In this document: one piece after another, positions 5,661-13,675 of the stretch | How the letters are laid out: the number at the start of each line of letters is the position of its first letter | Numbering within the stretch: position 1 is the first letter of the stretch | Source: Candidatus Cloacimonadota bacterium | Lineage (GTDB): Bacteria; Cloacimonadota; Cloacimonadia; Cloacimonadales; JAFGVF01 | Length of the DNA stretch: 14,943 nucleotides | Assembly: GCA_016938155.1 (NCBI GenBank) | Contig: JAFGVF010000083.1 | Span: 1 to 14,943, forward strand | Direction of reading: 5' to 3' | Program-made: the position numbers and the translations under genes | The notes under the pieces: model-generated | What the model saw: the letters and a program-made list of their open reading frames with translations, nothing else | The model's database searches: none | What the model was told of the DNA's origin: nothing

Positions 5661-6920
5661 ATGAAAAGATTCACCGTTTTGCTGTTGATAGCCACTCTTG
5701 CAATTGGTCTATTCGCAGAGGGTTATACACTTGAGCAGTTGATTGAAGAGGGTATGGGAAATGCCTCTTCAATAAGAAAGAGTGAGCTGAATATGGATAA
5801 TGCCAACTCCTCACATAATTCCAGTTGGTTGAATTTCCTGCCGGAAGCGGGGGTGTCGTACAGAAAAACCGAGAGCAAAGACGGTGATAGTGAATCCGGT
5901 AGTTTAAGCGTCAGCAAAACTATTGCTTTGAATGAGGGAGACTATTTCCAGTTTCGCGGTAGTGAAATTGACCGAAGCATTGCCGAGATATCCTTTGATT
6001 CAGCAAAAAAGAACCTTGTTTACTCCATTTTGGAAGCTTATCTAAACATTTTGCAAACCCAGAAGGAATTGGAGATTCAACAGGAGAATTTAGCTCTTCA
6101 GGAAAGAATGTATAACGAGATTTCGCTACAGGTCAACCAGGGTAGAAAAACAGCTCTTGATTTGAATCAGACAGAGATTGATAAAATTGACAGTCAGATA
6201 CAGATAGACAATCTAACCAATACACTCATTAATTTGAGGGCAGACCTTTTCTCCATGCTGAAACTTGATGATAACGGGAGTGAGTTCACAGATGTTAATA
6301 TCCCGATAACTCCACCCGAGAATCTACCTGCACCGAAAGAGTTGAAACCGGATAACAATGACAACCCTTTCAACTTCAAAATTGATTATCTGGACCTCAA
6401 GAAGATGAAGATTAATGAATGGCAGAGTAAGCTGAACTTCCTACCGACAATAACCGTTACTGCGTCTTACGGACAGGGTTCCGTTAATGATGAAGTGCTT
6501 GAATTCAAGAATTATGATGAAAGCTATTCGGTACAATTGAATGCTTCATATTCTCTTTGGAATATCTTTACCCATGGAGAAGACTACAGACGCTATAAGA
6601 ACAGCCTGAAAAATGCAGAAATCGACCTGCAGGATAATATCGACGAGTTTTACAATCAATACAACAAGTATATCAGAGAGTTAGGTTATCTGCACAAGAC
6701 AAAGAGTTTGTACGAGAGAAAGGCATCCCAAAGTGCTGAGAATCTTGCAGTAGCCAATGAGAAATATACCCTTGGTCTGATAGACTTAATAGAGTTGGAG
6801 CGAGCCAGAATCTCTAATTTGCAGGCAAGAATATCACTAAATCAGAACTATTACAGCATCCTGAGAAGTCAGGAAAAACTGAATCAACTCCTATCAGCAC
6901 CAATAATGAACCGCTGGTAA
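5661..6920 (+). CDS. TolC-family outer-membrane efflux protein
   Basis: This 419-residue protein has a signal peptide (basic MKR, then a hydrophobic run, cleavage probably after 'IGLFA' near residue 19). It has two long helical repeats typical of outer-membrane efflux proteins: residues about 23-210, and about 245-415 including 'YTLGLIDLIELERAR', the conserved late TolC-type motif. Strand-rich segments around 'AGVSYRKTESK' and 'TVTASYGQG' would form the outer-membrane barrel, and the helices the periplasmic tunnel. The length is normal for the family. The start is supported by TGGAG five bases upstream of the ATG. The adaptor gene follows after 18 bp, so this should be the exit duct of the export system encoded downstream. 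The family is confident; the cargo cannot be told from the sequence. Confidence 0.92.
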   Translation: MKRFTVLLLIATLAIGLFAEGYTLEQLIEEGMGNASSIRKSELNMDNANSSHNSSWLNFLPEAGVSYRKTESKDGDSESGSLSVSKTIALNEGDYFQFRGSEIDRSIAEISFDSAKKNLVYSILEAYLNILQTQKELEIQQENLALQERMYNEISLQVNQGRKTALDLNQTEIDKIDSQIQIDNLTNTLINLRADLFSMLKLDDNGSEFTDVNIPITPPENLPAPKELKPDNNDNPFNFKIDYLDLKKMKINEWQSKLNFLPTITVTASYGQGSVNDEVLEFKNYDESYSVQLNASYSLWNIFTHGEDYRRYKNSLKNAEIDLQDNIDEFYNQYNKYIRELGYLHKTKSLYERKASQSAENLAVANEKYTLGLIDLIELERARISNLQARISLNQNYYSILRSQEKLNQLLSAPIMNRW

Positions 6921-6938
6921 GTATATAAAGAGGGAATT

Positions 6939-8042
6939 ATGAAAAAGATAATATTTATTCTATGTGCAACACTGTTACTTACAGCGTGTAATATGGGTGG
7001 AAAAAAAGGAAAGGGTGGAGAACTCACCGAGATACCGACCTATACCGTTAAAAAAGGTGCTATCGAAACTAAGTTGGATATCACAGGCGAGGTTCAACCG
7101 GTCAGCACGATTAAGATTAAATCTCAGATATCCGGTAAGATTATGAAGTTCTATGTTGATGAGAACCAGTTTGTGAATATCGGAGATGTAATTGCTGACA
7201 TCGAGCCGGATTATAATCAGGCAGAGTCAATCTCCCGAACAAGAAGCAGCCTGCGACTTGCTGAGATTCGCCTTGCAAAAGCCGAGAAAGAATTTAACGA
7301 TTATACCCAGCTTTACAATAACAATTATATCTCAATGACGGAACTAAGTAATGCCTCAGATGAGTTTGAATCTGCCAAAATAAACCATACGCAAGCTCTC
7401 GGGCAATATAATCTTGTGAAGGATATAGATACAAAAGACTCAGTTTCCAAGCTTTATGCAACTTCAGCCGGAACTGTCATATCACGACTTGTGGAAGAGG
7501 GTGAAATGGTGACTTCCAGTAATTCAGGTTTTGGCGAGGGTACTGTCATTATGTTGCTTGCAGATTTGAATCGAATGGTTGTAAATTCTGAAGTGAATGA
7601 GGTTGATATTTCCAAATATAGCATGAATCAGGTTGCCCAGGTTTCAATTGATGCTTTTCCTTACGACAAGTATTCGGGAAAAGTAAGCAAAATCGCTGCA
7701 TCAGCCACAAATAACAACGGATCTAAGGTTTTCCCAATTGAGATATACTTAGAGGGGAATATAAAGAAACTGAAACCGGGAATGTCAGCTAATGTAAGTA
7801 TCAAAGGTGAATCCAGAGAGGATATTCTGATCATTCCGATAAGGTCAATATTCACTGATGAAAAGGGACAGGATGTAGTTTATCTCATGAAAGACGGTAA
7901 AGCTGAAAAGGCAGTTCCCATTAAAACCGGGATAAATGATTTCCAACAGGTAGAGGTAATCAACGGTTTGAGTGAAAACGATGTAATAGCCTTGACCGAA
8001 CCTGCTGAGTTAGCCCCTAAATCGGAAGAATTTGAGTTCTAA
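6939..8042 (+). CDS. HlyD/MacA-type periplasmic adaptor lipoprotein
   Basis: This 367-residue membrane-fusion protein should bridge an inner-membrane transporter and the TolC-type duct. It has a lipoprotein signal with lipobox LTAC (Cys17), so it is probably lipid-anchored. Domains in order: a biotinyl-lipoyl half ('ITGEVQPVSTIKIKSQISGK', about 49-68), an alpha-helical hairpin (about 95-155), the second lipoyl half ('ATSAGTVISRLVEEGEMV', about 174-191), a beta-barrel (about 210-285) and a membrane-proximal domain ending in '...LTEPAEL'. This is the order of MacA and RND adaptors. A ribosome site AGAGGG precedes the ATG. It is probably co-transcribed with the TolC-type gene. No MacB-type or RND pump follows; the next genes are a GldA/F/G-like ABC module, which suggests an unusual partner. 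Confidence 0.92.
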   Translation: MKKIIFILCATLLLTACNMGGKKGKGGELTEIPTYTVKKGAIETKLDITGEVQPVSTIKIKSQISGKIMKFYVDENQFVNIGDVIADIEPDYNQAESISRTRSSLRLAEIRLAKAEKEFNDYTQLYNNNYISMTELSNASDEFESAKINHTQALGQYNLVKDIDTKDSVSKLYATSAGTVISRLVEEGEMVTSSNSGFGEGTVIMLLADLNRMVVNSEVNEVDISKYSMNQVAQVSIDAFPYDKYSGKVSKIAASATNNNGSKVFPIEIYLEGNIKKLKPGMSANVSIKGESREDILIIPIRSIFTDEKGQDVVYLMKDGKAEKAVPIKTGINDFQQVEVINGLSENDVIALTEPAELAPKSEEFEF

Positions 8043-8054
8043 TAAAAGCAGTAA

Positions 8055-8114
8055 CGCAATTGTCCTCAATTGTGCTAAGAGATAGGATGAACCTGACAAC
8101 TCAGGAGAGTTGTC
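8055..8114. repeat. Two array-type hairpins in the gap before the ABC genes
   Basis: CGCAATTG-TCCT-CAATTGTG (8055-8074, one G-U pair) has the same TCCT loop as hairpins at 4137-4156, 4227-4246 and 4427-4448. GACAACTC-AGGA-GAGTTGTC (8095-8114) is a perfect 8-bp stem whose loop is TCCT when read on the other strand. They lie in the 104-bp gap between the adaptor and ATPase genes. Without following T-runs they are not obvious terminators, though they could reduce read-through or shape mRNA ends. Confidence 0.7.
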
Positions 8115-8146
8115 TTACGATAAAAAAACAAAAAAGGAGATAACTG

Positions 8147-9169
8147 ATGATTGAAGTCAGTAATGTAGTAAAAGACTACGGTACACTTCGTGCAGTTGAT
8201 CACATCAGTTTCACAGTACAGGAAGGAGAAATCGTAGGATTCCTCGGACCGAACGGAGCCGGGAAATCGACAACGCTGAAGATGCTGACCGATTATTTGA
8301 CCCCGACTTCAGGGTCGATAAATATCAACGGAAAGGATATGGCGACCGATTCACTCCAGATAAGACAGTGGATTGGTTATCTGCCCGAGCATAATCCTCT
8401 TTATGAAGATATGACAGTTTATGATTATCTTCGCTTCGTTGCCGATATCCGTAATCTGAGTGATAAGGTATTTAACACTCGTCTTCCCCAAGTAATTGAG
8501 GAATGCGGAATCAAAGAAGTTATCAACAAAAAAATCGGTACCCTCTCAAAAGGTTATCGCCAGAGAGTCGGACTTGCACAAGCAATTCTTCATGATCCGA
8601 TGGTTATTATAATGGATGAACCGACCACGGGTCTTGATCCGAATCAGATTCTCGAGATTCGTGATGTTATCAGACGACTTGGAGAAAAGAAGACAGTTAT
8701 TCTTTCCAGTCATATTATGCAGGAAGTTCAAGCTGTCTGCGACCGAATCATCATCATAAACAAAGGTAAAATAATCGCCGATGATCGTAAGGAAGTGCTT
8801 CAGTCTCAGCTTGCAGGGAAGACTGTGCTTGATCTTGAGTTGTTGGCTCGAGACCCTCATTTCTATGATTTCCGTATGCTTGACCCCACTCTGAGCATTT
8901 TCCATGAGGGAAAAGTGAAAGAGGATGTGTGGGAAGTTGTCCTGGAGTACAGTAACAAAACAGACTTAAGAGAGAAGATATCCCGCTTCATTACAGAGAA
9001 GGGATGGCTTGTGCTAAGTATGCAGAAGCAAGAACGCTCACTTGAGAAGATATTCCATGAACTGACAATGGAATCGAAGACAATGGCAAAGGCTGTTGAC
9101 CAGACAGAATACATGCCTAAGAGTAAACCTGAAGATACGGCAACCGGCGGAGAGGAAACAAATGAATAA
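8147..9169 (+). CDS. gldA: ABC transporter ATP-binding protein, GldA-like
   Basis: This 340-residue cytoplasmic ATPase should power the membrane complex encoded after it. Walker A GPNGAGKST lies at 34-42, signature LSKGYRQR at 133-140, Walker B VIIMDEP at 153-159, D-loop GLDP at 162-165 and switch histidine H189. The Q-loop region reads 'GYLPEHNPLYEDM' with Glu81, a hallmark of GldA-type ATPases. A C-terminal extension (about 215-340) with a charged tail is longer than a minimal ATPase domain. The ribosome site GGAG (8136-8139) supports the start. The 3' end overlaps the permease gene by 8 bp. In Bacteroidota, GldA acts with GldF and GldG in gliding. In other phyla such modules occur without gliding, so the symbol denotes homology rather than proven role. 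Confidence 0.9.
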   Translation: MIEVSNVVKDYGTLRAVDHISFTVQEGEIVGFLGPNGAGKSTTLKMLTDYLTPTSGSININGKDMATDSLQIRQWIGYLPEHNPLYEDMTVYDYLRFVADIRNLSDKVFNTRLPQVIEECGIKEVINKKIGTLSKGYRQRVGLAQAILHDPMVIIMDEPTTGLDPNQILEIRDVIRRLGEKKTVILSSHIMQEVQAVCDRIIIINKGKIIADDRKEVLQSQLAGKTVLDLELLARDPHFYDFRMLDPTLSIFHEGKVKEDVWEVVLEYSNKTDLREKISRFITEKGWLVLSMQKQERSLEKIFHELTMESKTMAKAVDQTEYMPKSKPEDTATGGEETNE

Positions 9170-9875
9170 TATCAAATCTATCTTAAAAAAAGAGCTGAAC
9201 AGTTATTTGGTTTCGCCTGCTACTTATATAGTTTTAGTTATCTTTCTGCTGATAACGGGATGGTATTTCAATTCTACCGTCTTTGTAATCGGTCAGGCAG
9301 AGATGCGAAGTCTTTTTTCAACTTTACCGATACTGTTTCTTTTCTTTATTCCCGCCATTACGATGGGAATGATAGCAAAAGAAAAAAATACAGGAACTAT
9401 TGAGATTCTGACAACGCTGCCGATACAAGACAGTCAGATTGTACTCGGGAAGTTTCTTGCTGCCCTGATTCTGATGGGAGTAACCCTGCTTTTCACAGTA
9501 ATTCACTTAATCACGATTGTGAGATTCGGCGAGAATATTGATTACGGTTCCATCTTCTGGGGGTATATCGGTTTATTGCTGGTATCTGCTACTTATTGTG
9601 CAATCGGAGTATTCGGTTCTTCCTTGCATAGTAATCAAATCGTGGCTTTTATTATCAGCTTTGTACTCGTTTTCTTTTTCTTTATCATCGAGGTGATTTT
9701 GGTGATATTCCCGGGACCACTGGCAGAATTCTTCCAGTACCTGAGCTTTAATTATCACTTCAGCAACCTCCAGAGAGGGGTCGTCGATACCCGTGATATA
9801 ATTTACTTCGGTTCTATGATAATCCTGTTTCTGAAGGGAGCTACCATCTCCTTAGAATCAAGGAAATGGAATTAG
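9162..9875 (+). CDS. gldF: ABC transporter permease, GldF-like
   Basis: This 237-residue membrane protein has about six hydrophobic segments (around 21-33, 52-72, 101-121, 130-151, 160-183 and 213-227). The N-terminus 'NIKSILKKELNSYLVSPATY' is typical of ABC-2 permeases of the GldF/NosY type. The 'EKNTGTIEILTTLP' segment (74-87) is a typical ABC-2 cytoplasmic stretch, and the end contains 'YHFSNLQRGVVDTRDIIYF', matching the HF...RG..D..D..YF pattern of GldF. I chose the ATG at 9162 over the upstream in-frame ATG at 9096: GGAGAGGAAACA precedes it, the usual N-terminal sequence begins there, and it gives the compact 8-bp overlap seen elsewhere in the operon. It should form the channel with the GldA-like ATPase. 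Confidence 0.9.
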   Translation: MNNIKSILKKELNSYLVSPATYIVLVIFLLITGWYFNSTVFVIGQAEMRSLFSTLPILFLFFIPAITMGMIAKEKNTGTIEILTTLPIQDSQIVLGKFLAALILMGVTLLFTVIHLITIVRFGENIDYGSIFWGYIGLLLVSATYCAIGVFGSSLHSNQIVAFIISFVLVFFFFIIEVILVIFPGPLAEFFQYLSFNYHFSNLQRGVVDTRDIIYFGSMIILFLKGATISLESRKWN

Positions 9876-9884
9876 GAGGAAACA

Positions 9885-11492
9885 ATGAATAAACGAAATA
9901 CACTGATAAATTTTGCCGTTATTGCAGGTATCCTTGTTGTTCTGAACTTGATTTCCTTGAACTTGTTTCATAGATTCGACTTCTCAAAAGAGAAGAAATT
10001 CACTCTGTCCGATTCAAGTAAGAAAATTGTCGGTAACTTAGAAGATAACCTGATTATCAAGGCTTATTTTTCCAAGAACCTTCCTAATCAATATGCAGAT
10101 TTAGGTAGATATGTAAGAGATATTCTTTCGGATTATCAAACATATTCCAAAGGGCACTTGAAGTATGACTTTATCAATCCTAATGATGAAGATGTCCTCA
10201 AAGAAGAAGCTATCCGCAATAAAATTCAACCGGCTCAGATTCAGATGCTGGAGAATGATAAAATGGAAGTGCGGGAAGTTTTCATGGGAATGTACATCGA
10301 ATATCAGGGTAATGGCGAGAGTATTCCTCTTATCCAGGTTAAAGATGGATTGGAAAACGATATTACAGGTATCATAAAAAGATTGTCTCGTGCTGAAATG
10401 GATAAGGTTGCTTTGTTTACCAATCCTGATGATGACGAGATTGATTATCAATCAATTAAGTATATTCTGGGCAAGAATTATGATATGATTTCAACTGACC
10501 TTACAACTCCGATAGAAGCAGGTGTAAAAACACTTGTTTTGGGAGGAGTGAAGGATTCACTTGCCACAGAGCAGTTATACAATATAGACCAATTTGTAAT
10601 GCAGGGTGGAAACCTGCTTATCTTCCAGGATAGAGTGACCATGGATGTGCAGAAAGGCGAGGCTGATGAAATTCACAGCAATATCTTTGACCTTCTCAGT
10701 AGCTGGAAGATTGATATTGCCCCAACTCTGGTTGTAGATGAGAATTGCGGACAGATCAGTGTTAGCCAGAGACAGGGTCCGTTTATTACTCAGATACCTG
10801 TACGCTATCCCCTTATTCCCGTAGTAAATACAATGAACAAAGAGAACCTGATTGTGACGAAACTTGAGAATCTTGTTCTTCTCGGAGCTTCAGATTTAAA
10901 CATTGAAATGGATTCAACTTCTACAGTTAACTTCACTCCATTGTTTACTTCATCCAATCGCTCAGGTTCTTTGAAAGGTCCTCTTTATGGAATTTCTTTC
11001 AGGACATTCCAGAACAACAGTTTCAATAATATGTTGAAAGAACCGTTTAAAATCCTCTCCGGATTATATGAAGGGTCTTTCAAGAGCTATTTTGCATATC
11101 GGCAGGAGGCATCAAGACCTGACTTTAAGCCTGAATCAACCGGCAGTAAAATAATTGTTGTTACAGATAGCGATTTTATCAATGATAAAGGTGCCGGGAA
11201 ACAACCAAACAACATGAACTTTGTTCTCAATGCTACTGATTATCTTATCGGAGATACATCTTCGTTGGAAATCAGGTCCAGATCATTTACCATAAGCAAG
11301 CTCGATGTAAGGCAATGGCTTTTAAAAAGAGGCGTAGATGCAACAGACCTGGATTCGGTTGAGAAGAGAACAAAGCTGATTACAAAGTCCTTGAATATTG
11401 TGCTTCCGAGTTTACTCATGATTGTTTTTGGATTCATATATACTCTCATTAGAAAGAGGAAAAGCGAGAAAATAAGGAGATTGTATGAATAA
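9885..11492 (+). CDS. gldG: GldG-like membrane-anchored ABC auxiliary protein
   Basis: This 535-residue protein has an N-terminal transmembrane helix (about 9-28), a large extracytoplasmic region and a C-terminal helix (about 505-523) followed by a basic cytoplasmic tail. The segment 'FDFSKEKKFTLSDSSKKIV' (31-49) is typical of GldG and other ABC-type auxiliary proteins (PF09822-like), as is the glycine-rich 'LVLGGVKDSL' and 'MQGGNLLIFQD' region of the central domain. The start is set by a perfect AGGAGG (9874-9879) that overlaps the permease stop codon. The protein probably stabilises or extends the ATPase/permease complex in the periplasm. Its end overlaps the next gene by 8 bp. The family is confident; its molecular role is poorly understood in general. 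Confidence 0.87.
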   Translation: MNKRNTLINFAVIAGILVVLNLISLNLFHRFDFSKEKKFTLSDSSKKIVGNLEDNLIIKAYFSKNLPNQYADLGRYVRDILSDYQTYSKGHLKYDFINPNDEDVLKEEAIRNKIQPAQIQMLENDKMEVREVFMGMYIEYQGNGESIPLIQVKDGLENDITGIIKRLSRAEMDKVALFTNPDDDEIDYQSIKYILGKNYDMISTDLTTPIEAGVKTLVLGGVKDSLATEQLYNIDQFVMQGGNLLIFQDRVTMDVQKGEADEIHSNIFDLLSSWKIDIAPTLVVDENCGQISVSQRQGPFITQIPVRYPLIPVVNTMNKENLIVTKLENLVLLGASDLNIEMDSTSTVNFTPLFTSSNRSGSLKGPLYGISFRTFQNNSFNNMLKEPFKILSGLYEGSFKSYFAYRQEASRPDFKPESTGSKIIVVTDSDFINDKGAGKQPNNMNFVLNATDYLIGDTSSLEIRSRSFTISKLDVRQWLLKRGVDATDLDSVEKRTKLITKSLNIVLPSLLMIVFGFIYTLIRKRKSEKIRRLYE

Positions 11493-12423
11493 GAAAAACT
11501 TAATGCTTTTAGCCGGACTAATTGTTCTTGTAATTATCTTTTTTCTGGCGAAGAAGAAAGAGCATATCGAAACTGATTTCAGTATCTTCGGGATTGACTC
11601 TTTGAAAGTAGAAACAATTAAGTTATCTACAGAAGAGGATACTCTCATCATTATTAAGGATAATGGTAACTGGATGATTAACTACCCCGTGAAAGCTGAT
11701 GTGAAACCTTCACAAATCCAGCAATTCTTCAAAGAAGTAGTCTTTGCCAGAGTACCGATAAATCCCATGTCGGAGAATGAAACTTCTCAAGAGAAATACT
11801 CTGTCGCTGATGGGCAGGGATACAGAATTAATTTGGCGGATAAATCAGGTCAAACAATTGCCGACCATATAGTGGGAGAAGGTTCAAACTGGGAATACAG
11901 CTATATCCGCAAAGTTGGTGACAATAAAATATACCAGCTCAGAACGAATGCTTATAGAATATGTAAACCTGATCTAAGACAATGGAGAAACAATGTGTTT
12001 CTTGAGATCGATGATGAGATGATAGACAAGGTTCATATTCAGCATGGCTCAGATGATTATGAGATGATACGGACACCCGGGGAGAAGGAAGCAGTCTGGA
12101 CTTATAAAGATAAAGACGAGGAATTCGTTGTCTTAAGGACAAATCCGCAGTTACGCAAATTCTTCGGATTTTCCAAGGCGTTCAGAACTCAGTCCTTCCG
12201 TGACAACCAATGGGACTCACTCAGTAAGCTTTTTGAGAAACCTGAGGTAGTAGCTACAATCTATCTTAAGGATGGTACTCAACATACAGTAACAATGGTG
12301 AAAGATACTGATAATAAAGTGCTCTTGAAGAAAGATGATTACACCTACACTATCTATGAAAGTTCTGCAGATTTACTTTCCAGATTATCTTTCAGCAAAG
12401 AGCAATTCAAGAACGAGAAATAG
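11485..12423 (+). CDS. DUF4340 domain protein, membrane-anchored
   Basis: This 312-residue protein has one N-terminal hydrophobic helix (about 5-21, then KKK), which should anchor it with the bulk outside the cytoplasm. The segments 'DNGNWMINYPVKADVKPSQI', 'LRQWRNNVFLEIDDEMIDKV' and 'AVWTYKD' follow the layout of DUF4340, a family often found directly after GldG-type genes. Its function is not established; the context suggests an accessory subunit of the GldAFG-type complex. AAGGAG (11474-11479) precedes the ATG, and the 8-bp overlap with the GldG-like gene suggests translational coupling. It is the last gene before the terminator at 12440. Confidence 0.82.
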   Translation: MNKKNLMLLAGLIVLVIIFFLAKKKEHIETDFSIFGIDSLKVETIKLSTEEDTLIIIKDNGNWMINYPVKADVKPSQIQQFFKEVVFARVPINPMSENETSQEKYSVADGQGYRINLADKSGQTIADHIVGEGSNWEYSYIRKVGDNKIYQLRTNAYRICKPDLRQWRNNVFLEIDDEMIDKVHIQHGSDDYEMIRTPGEKEAVWTYKDKDEEFVVLRTNPQLRKFFGFSKAFRTQSFRDNQWDSLSKLFEKPEVVATIYLKDGTQHTVTMVKDTDNKVLLKKDDYTYTIYESSADLLSRLSFSKEQFKNEK

Positions 12424-12439
12424 TATAAAAAACACTTCT

Positions 12440-12469
12440 GAAACAAGCTCGGGCAACCGAGCTTGTTTC
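12440..12469 (+). terminator. Hairpin terminator of the export operon
   Basis: A perfect 13-bp stem (12440-12452 with 12457-12469, arms GAAACAAGCTCGG and CCGAGCTTGTTTC) closes on a GCAA loop of GNRA type. It begins 16 bases after the DUF4340 stop codon. The following run is short and interrupted (TTTCTCT), so U-tract strength is moderate, but the position and stem make a terminator likely. The stem would also work on the other strand. Confidence 0.8.
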
Positions 12470-12509
12470 TCTATAATCATACAACATTCTGAACTGAAAT
12501 AAATAGTAA

Positions 12510-12537
12510 TTGACATAATTTCGTTTCCCTCTATTAA
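12510..12537 (+). promoter_or_regulatory. Sigma70-like promoter of the alcohol dehydrogenase gene
   Basis: A perfect TTGACA (12510-12515) is followed after 16 bases by TATTAA (12532-12537), giving a start near 12545 and a leader of about 30 bases. The leader holds AAAGGAG (12561-12567) ahead of the ATG at 12575. This is the best promoter match in the window and separates the two-gene unit from the export operon. Confidence 0.6.
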
Positions 12538-12574
12538 TATTCACCTATAATTATCAGAGAAAAGGAGTCATTTC

Positions 12575-13675
12575 ATGGATAACTTTTTTATGCCTACACA
12601 TGTCCTCTTCGGTTTCGATGCAATCCTTAAAAACAAGACATTATTCCATAATCTTGGTTCTAAAGCTTTTATTGTTACCGGCAGGCATTCAGCAGTTAAA
12701 TGTGGAGCACTTGAAGATGTATTAAACGCTATTTCTGAAGTCAATACCGAATATGTTGTCTTTAATGAAGTAACTGAAAACCCGACTCTATCCACAGTTG
12801 AGAAAGGTAGCGATATCTTTAAGAAGGAGAAATGTGATTTTATTATCGCCATCGGTGGAGGGAGTCCTATTGATGCTGCAAAAGCAATTGCAATCCTTGC
12901 AGCAAACAATATATCTGCTTCCGACATCTTTAATCCATCACTCTATGATAAAGCTATACCTTTAGTTGCAGTTCCCACTACGAGCGGAACAGGTACAGAG
13001 GCGACACACTACAGTGTGATTACCAATGATAAAACAAATACAAAAGCCGGTTTCGGATCGCCCCTGATTTTTCCTAAGTATTCATTCTGCGACCCGAAAT
13101 ATACCATAACTCTTAATCCGCTAGTAACAAGAGATACGGGAATCGATGCCCTGAGTCATCTCCTGGAGGGAGTCTATTCTGTGAGACGGAATTCGTTGTT
13201 AATGCCGTTAATATATAGAGGTGTTGATTATATCGTTGAAAATCTGGATACAGCCGTGATGGATCCCACTAATCTTGAAGCTCGGGCTCTTTTAATGCAA
13301 GCCTCTTTATGGGGAGGAATTGTGATAGCCCATACAAGCACAACTCTTCAACACTCAATCGGGTATCCGGTCACAACTGAATTCGGCATATCTCACGGAT
13401 TGGCAAACGGTATCTTTTTAAAGCCGATAATGGATTTGTATCATTATTACATCGAGAATGAAATCGAGGAGATTTTTGATAATCTCGGATTCTCAAGACA
13501 GGATTTTTATCTCTGGCTAAACAGACAATCCCTATCAAGTCCCAGATTAAAGATAACCGAGGAGTTTATCAGGGAAAAGGCTCCCGAGGTTCTGGCAAGC
13601 AGGAATATGGCACTCAATCCATGCCCGATAACATTAGCGGATATTGAGAAACTCTACAGAGGTGTAATGAGATAA
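12575..13675 (+). CDS. Iron-containing alcohol dehydrogenase
   Basis: This 366-residue cytoplasmic enzyme should interconvert an alcohol and an aldehyde or ketone using NAD(P). The N-terminal Rossmann-like domain (about 1-180) has the nucleotide-binding GGGSPID (94-100) and 'PTTSGTGTEATHYSVITN' (134-151), both classical for the family. The helical C-terminal domain carries the expected metal ligands D191 and H195 (GIDALSH), H260 (LQH) and H274 (ISHGLANG). All are present, so it looks active. The length is slightly below the usual 380-390 residues, with a short C-terminal end. The substrate is unknown: FucO-, butanol- and lactaldehyde-type enzymes look alike at this level. GGAG precedes the ATG and the stop overlaps the next start by one base, so the channel gene is probably co-translated. 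Confidence 0.92.
   Translation: MDNFFMPTHVLFGFDAILKNKTLFHNLGSKAFIVTGRHSAVKCGALEDVLNAISEVNTEYVVFNEVTENPTLSTVEKGSDIFKKEKCDFIIAIGGGSPIDAAKAIAILAANNISASDIFNPSLYDKAIPLVAVPTTSGTGTEATHYSVITNDKTNTKAGFGSPLIFPKYSFCDPKYTITLNPLVTRDTGIDALSHLLEGVYSVRRNSLLMPLIYRGVDYIVENLDTAVMDPTNLEARALLMQASLWGGIVIAHTSTTLQHSIGYPVTTEFGISHGLANGIFLKPIMDLYHYYIENEIEEIFDNLGFSRQDFYLWLNRQSLSSPRLKITEEFIREKAPEVLASRNMALNPCPITLADIEKLYRGVMR

Noticed and set aside
9096..9161. Longer N-terminus for the GldF-like permease
   Set aside because: The extra 22 residues are out-of-frame translation of the ATPase C-terminus, lack a ribosome site and precede the family's normal start.
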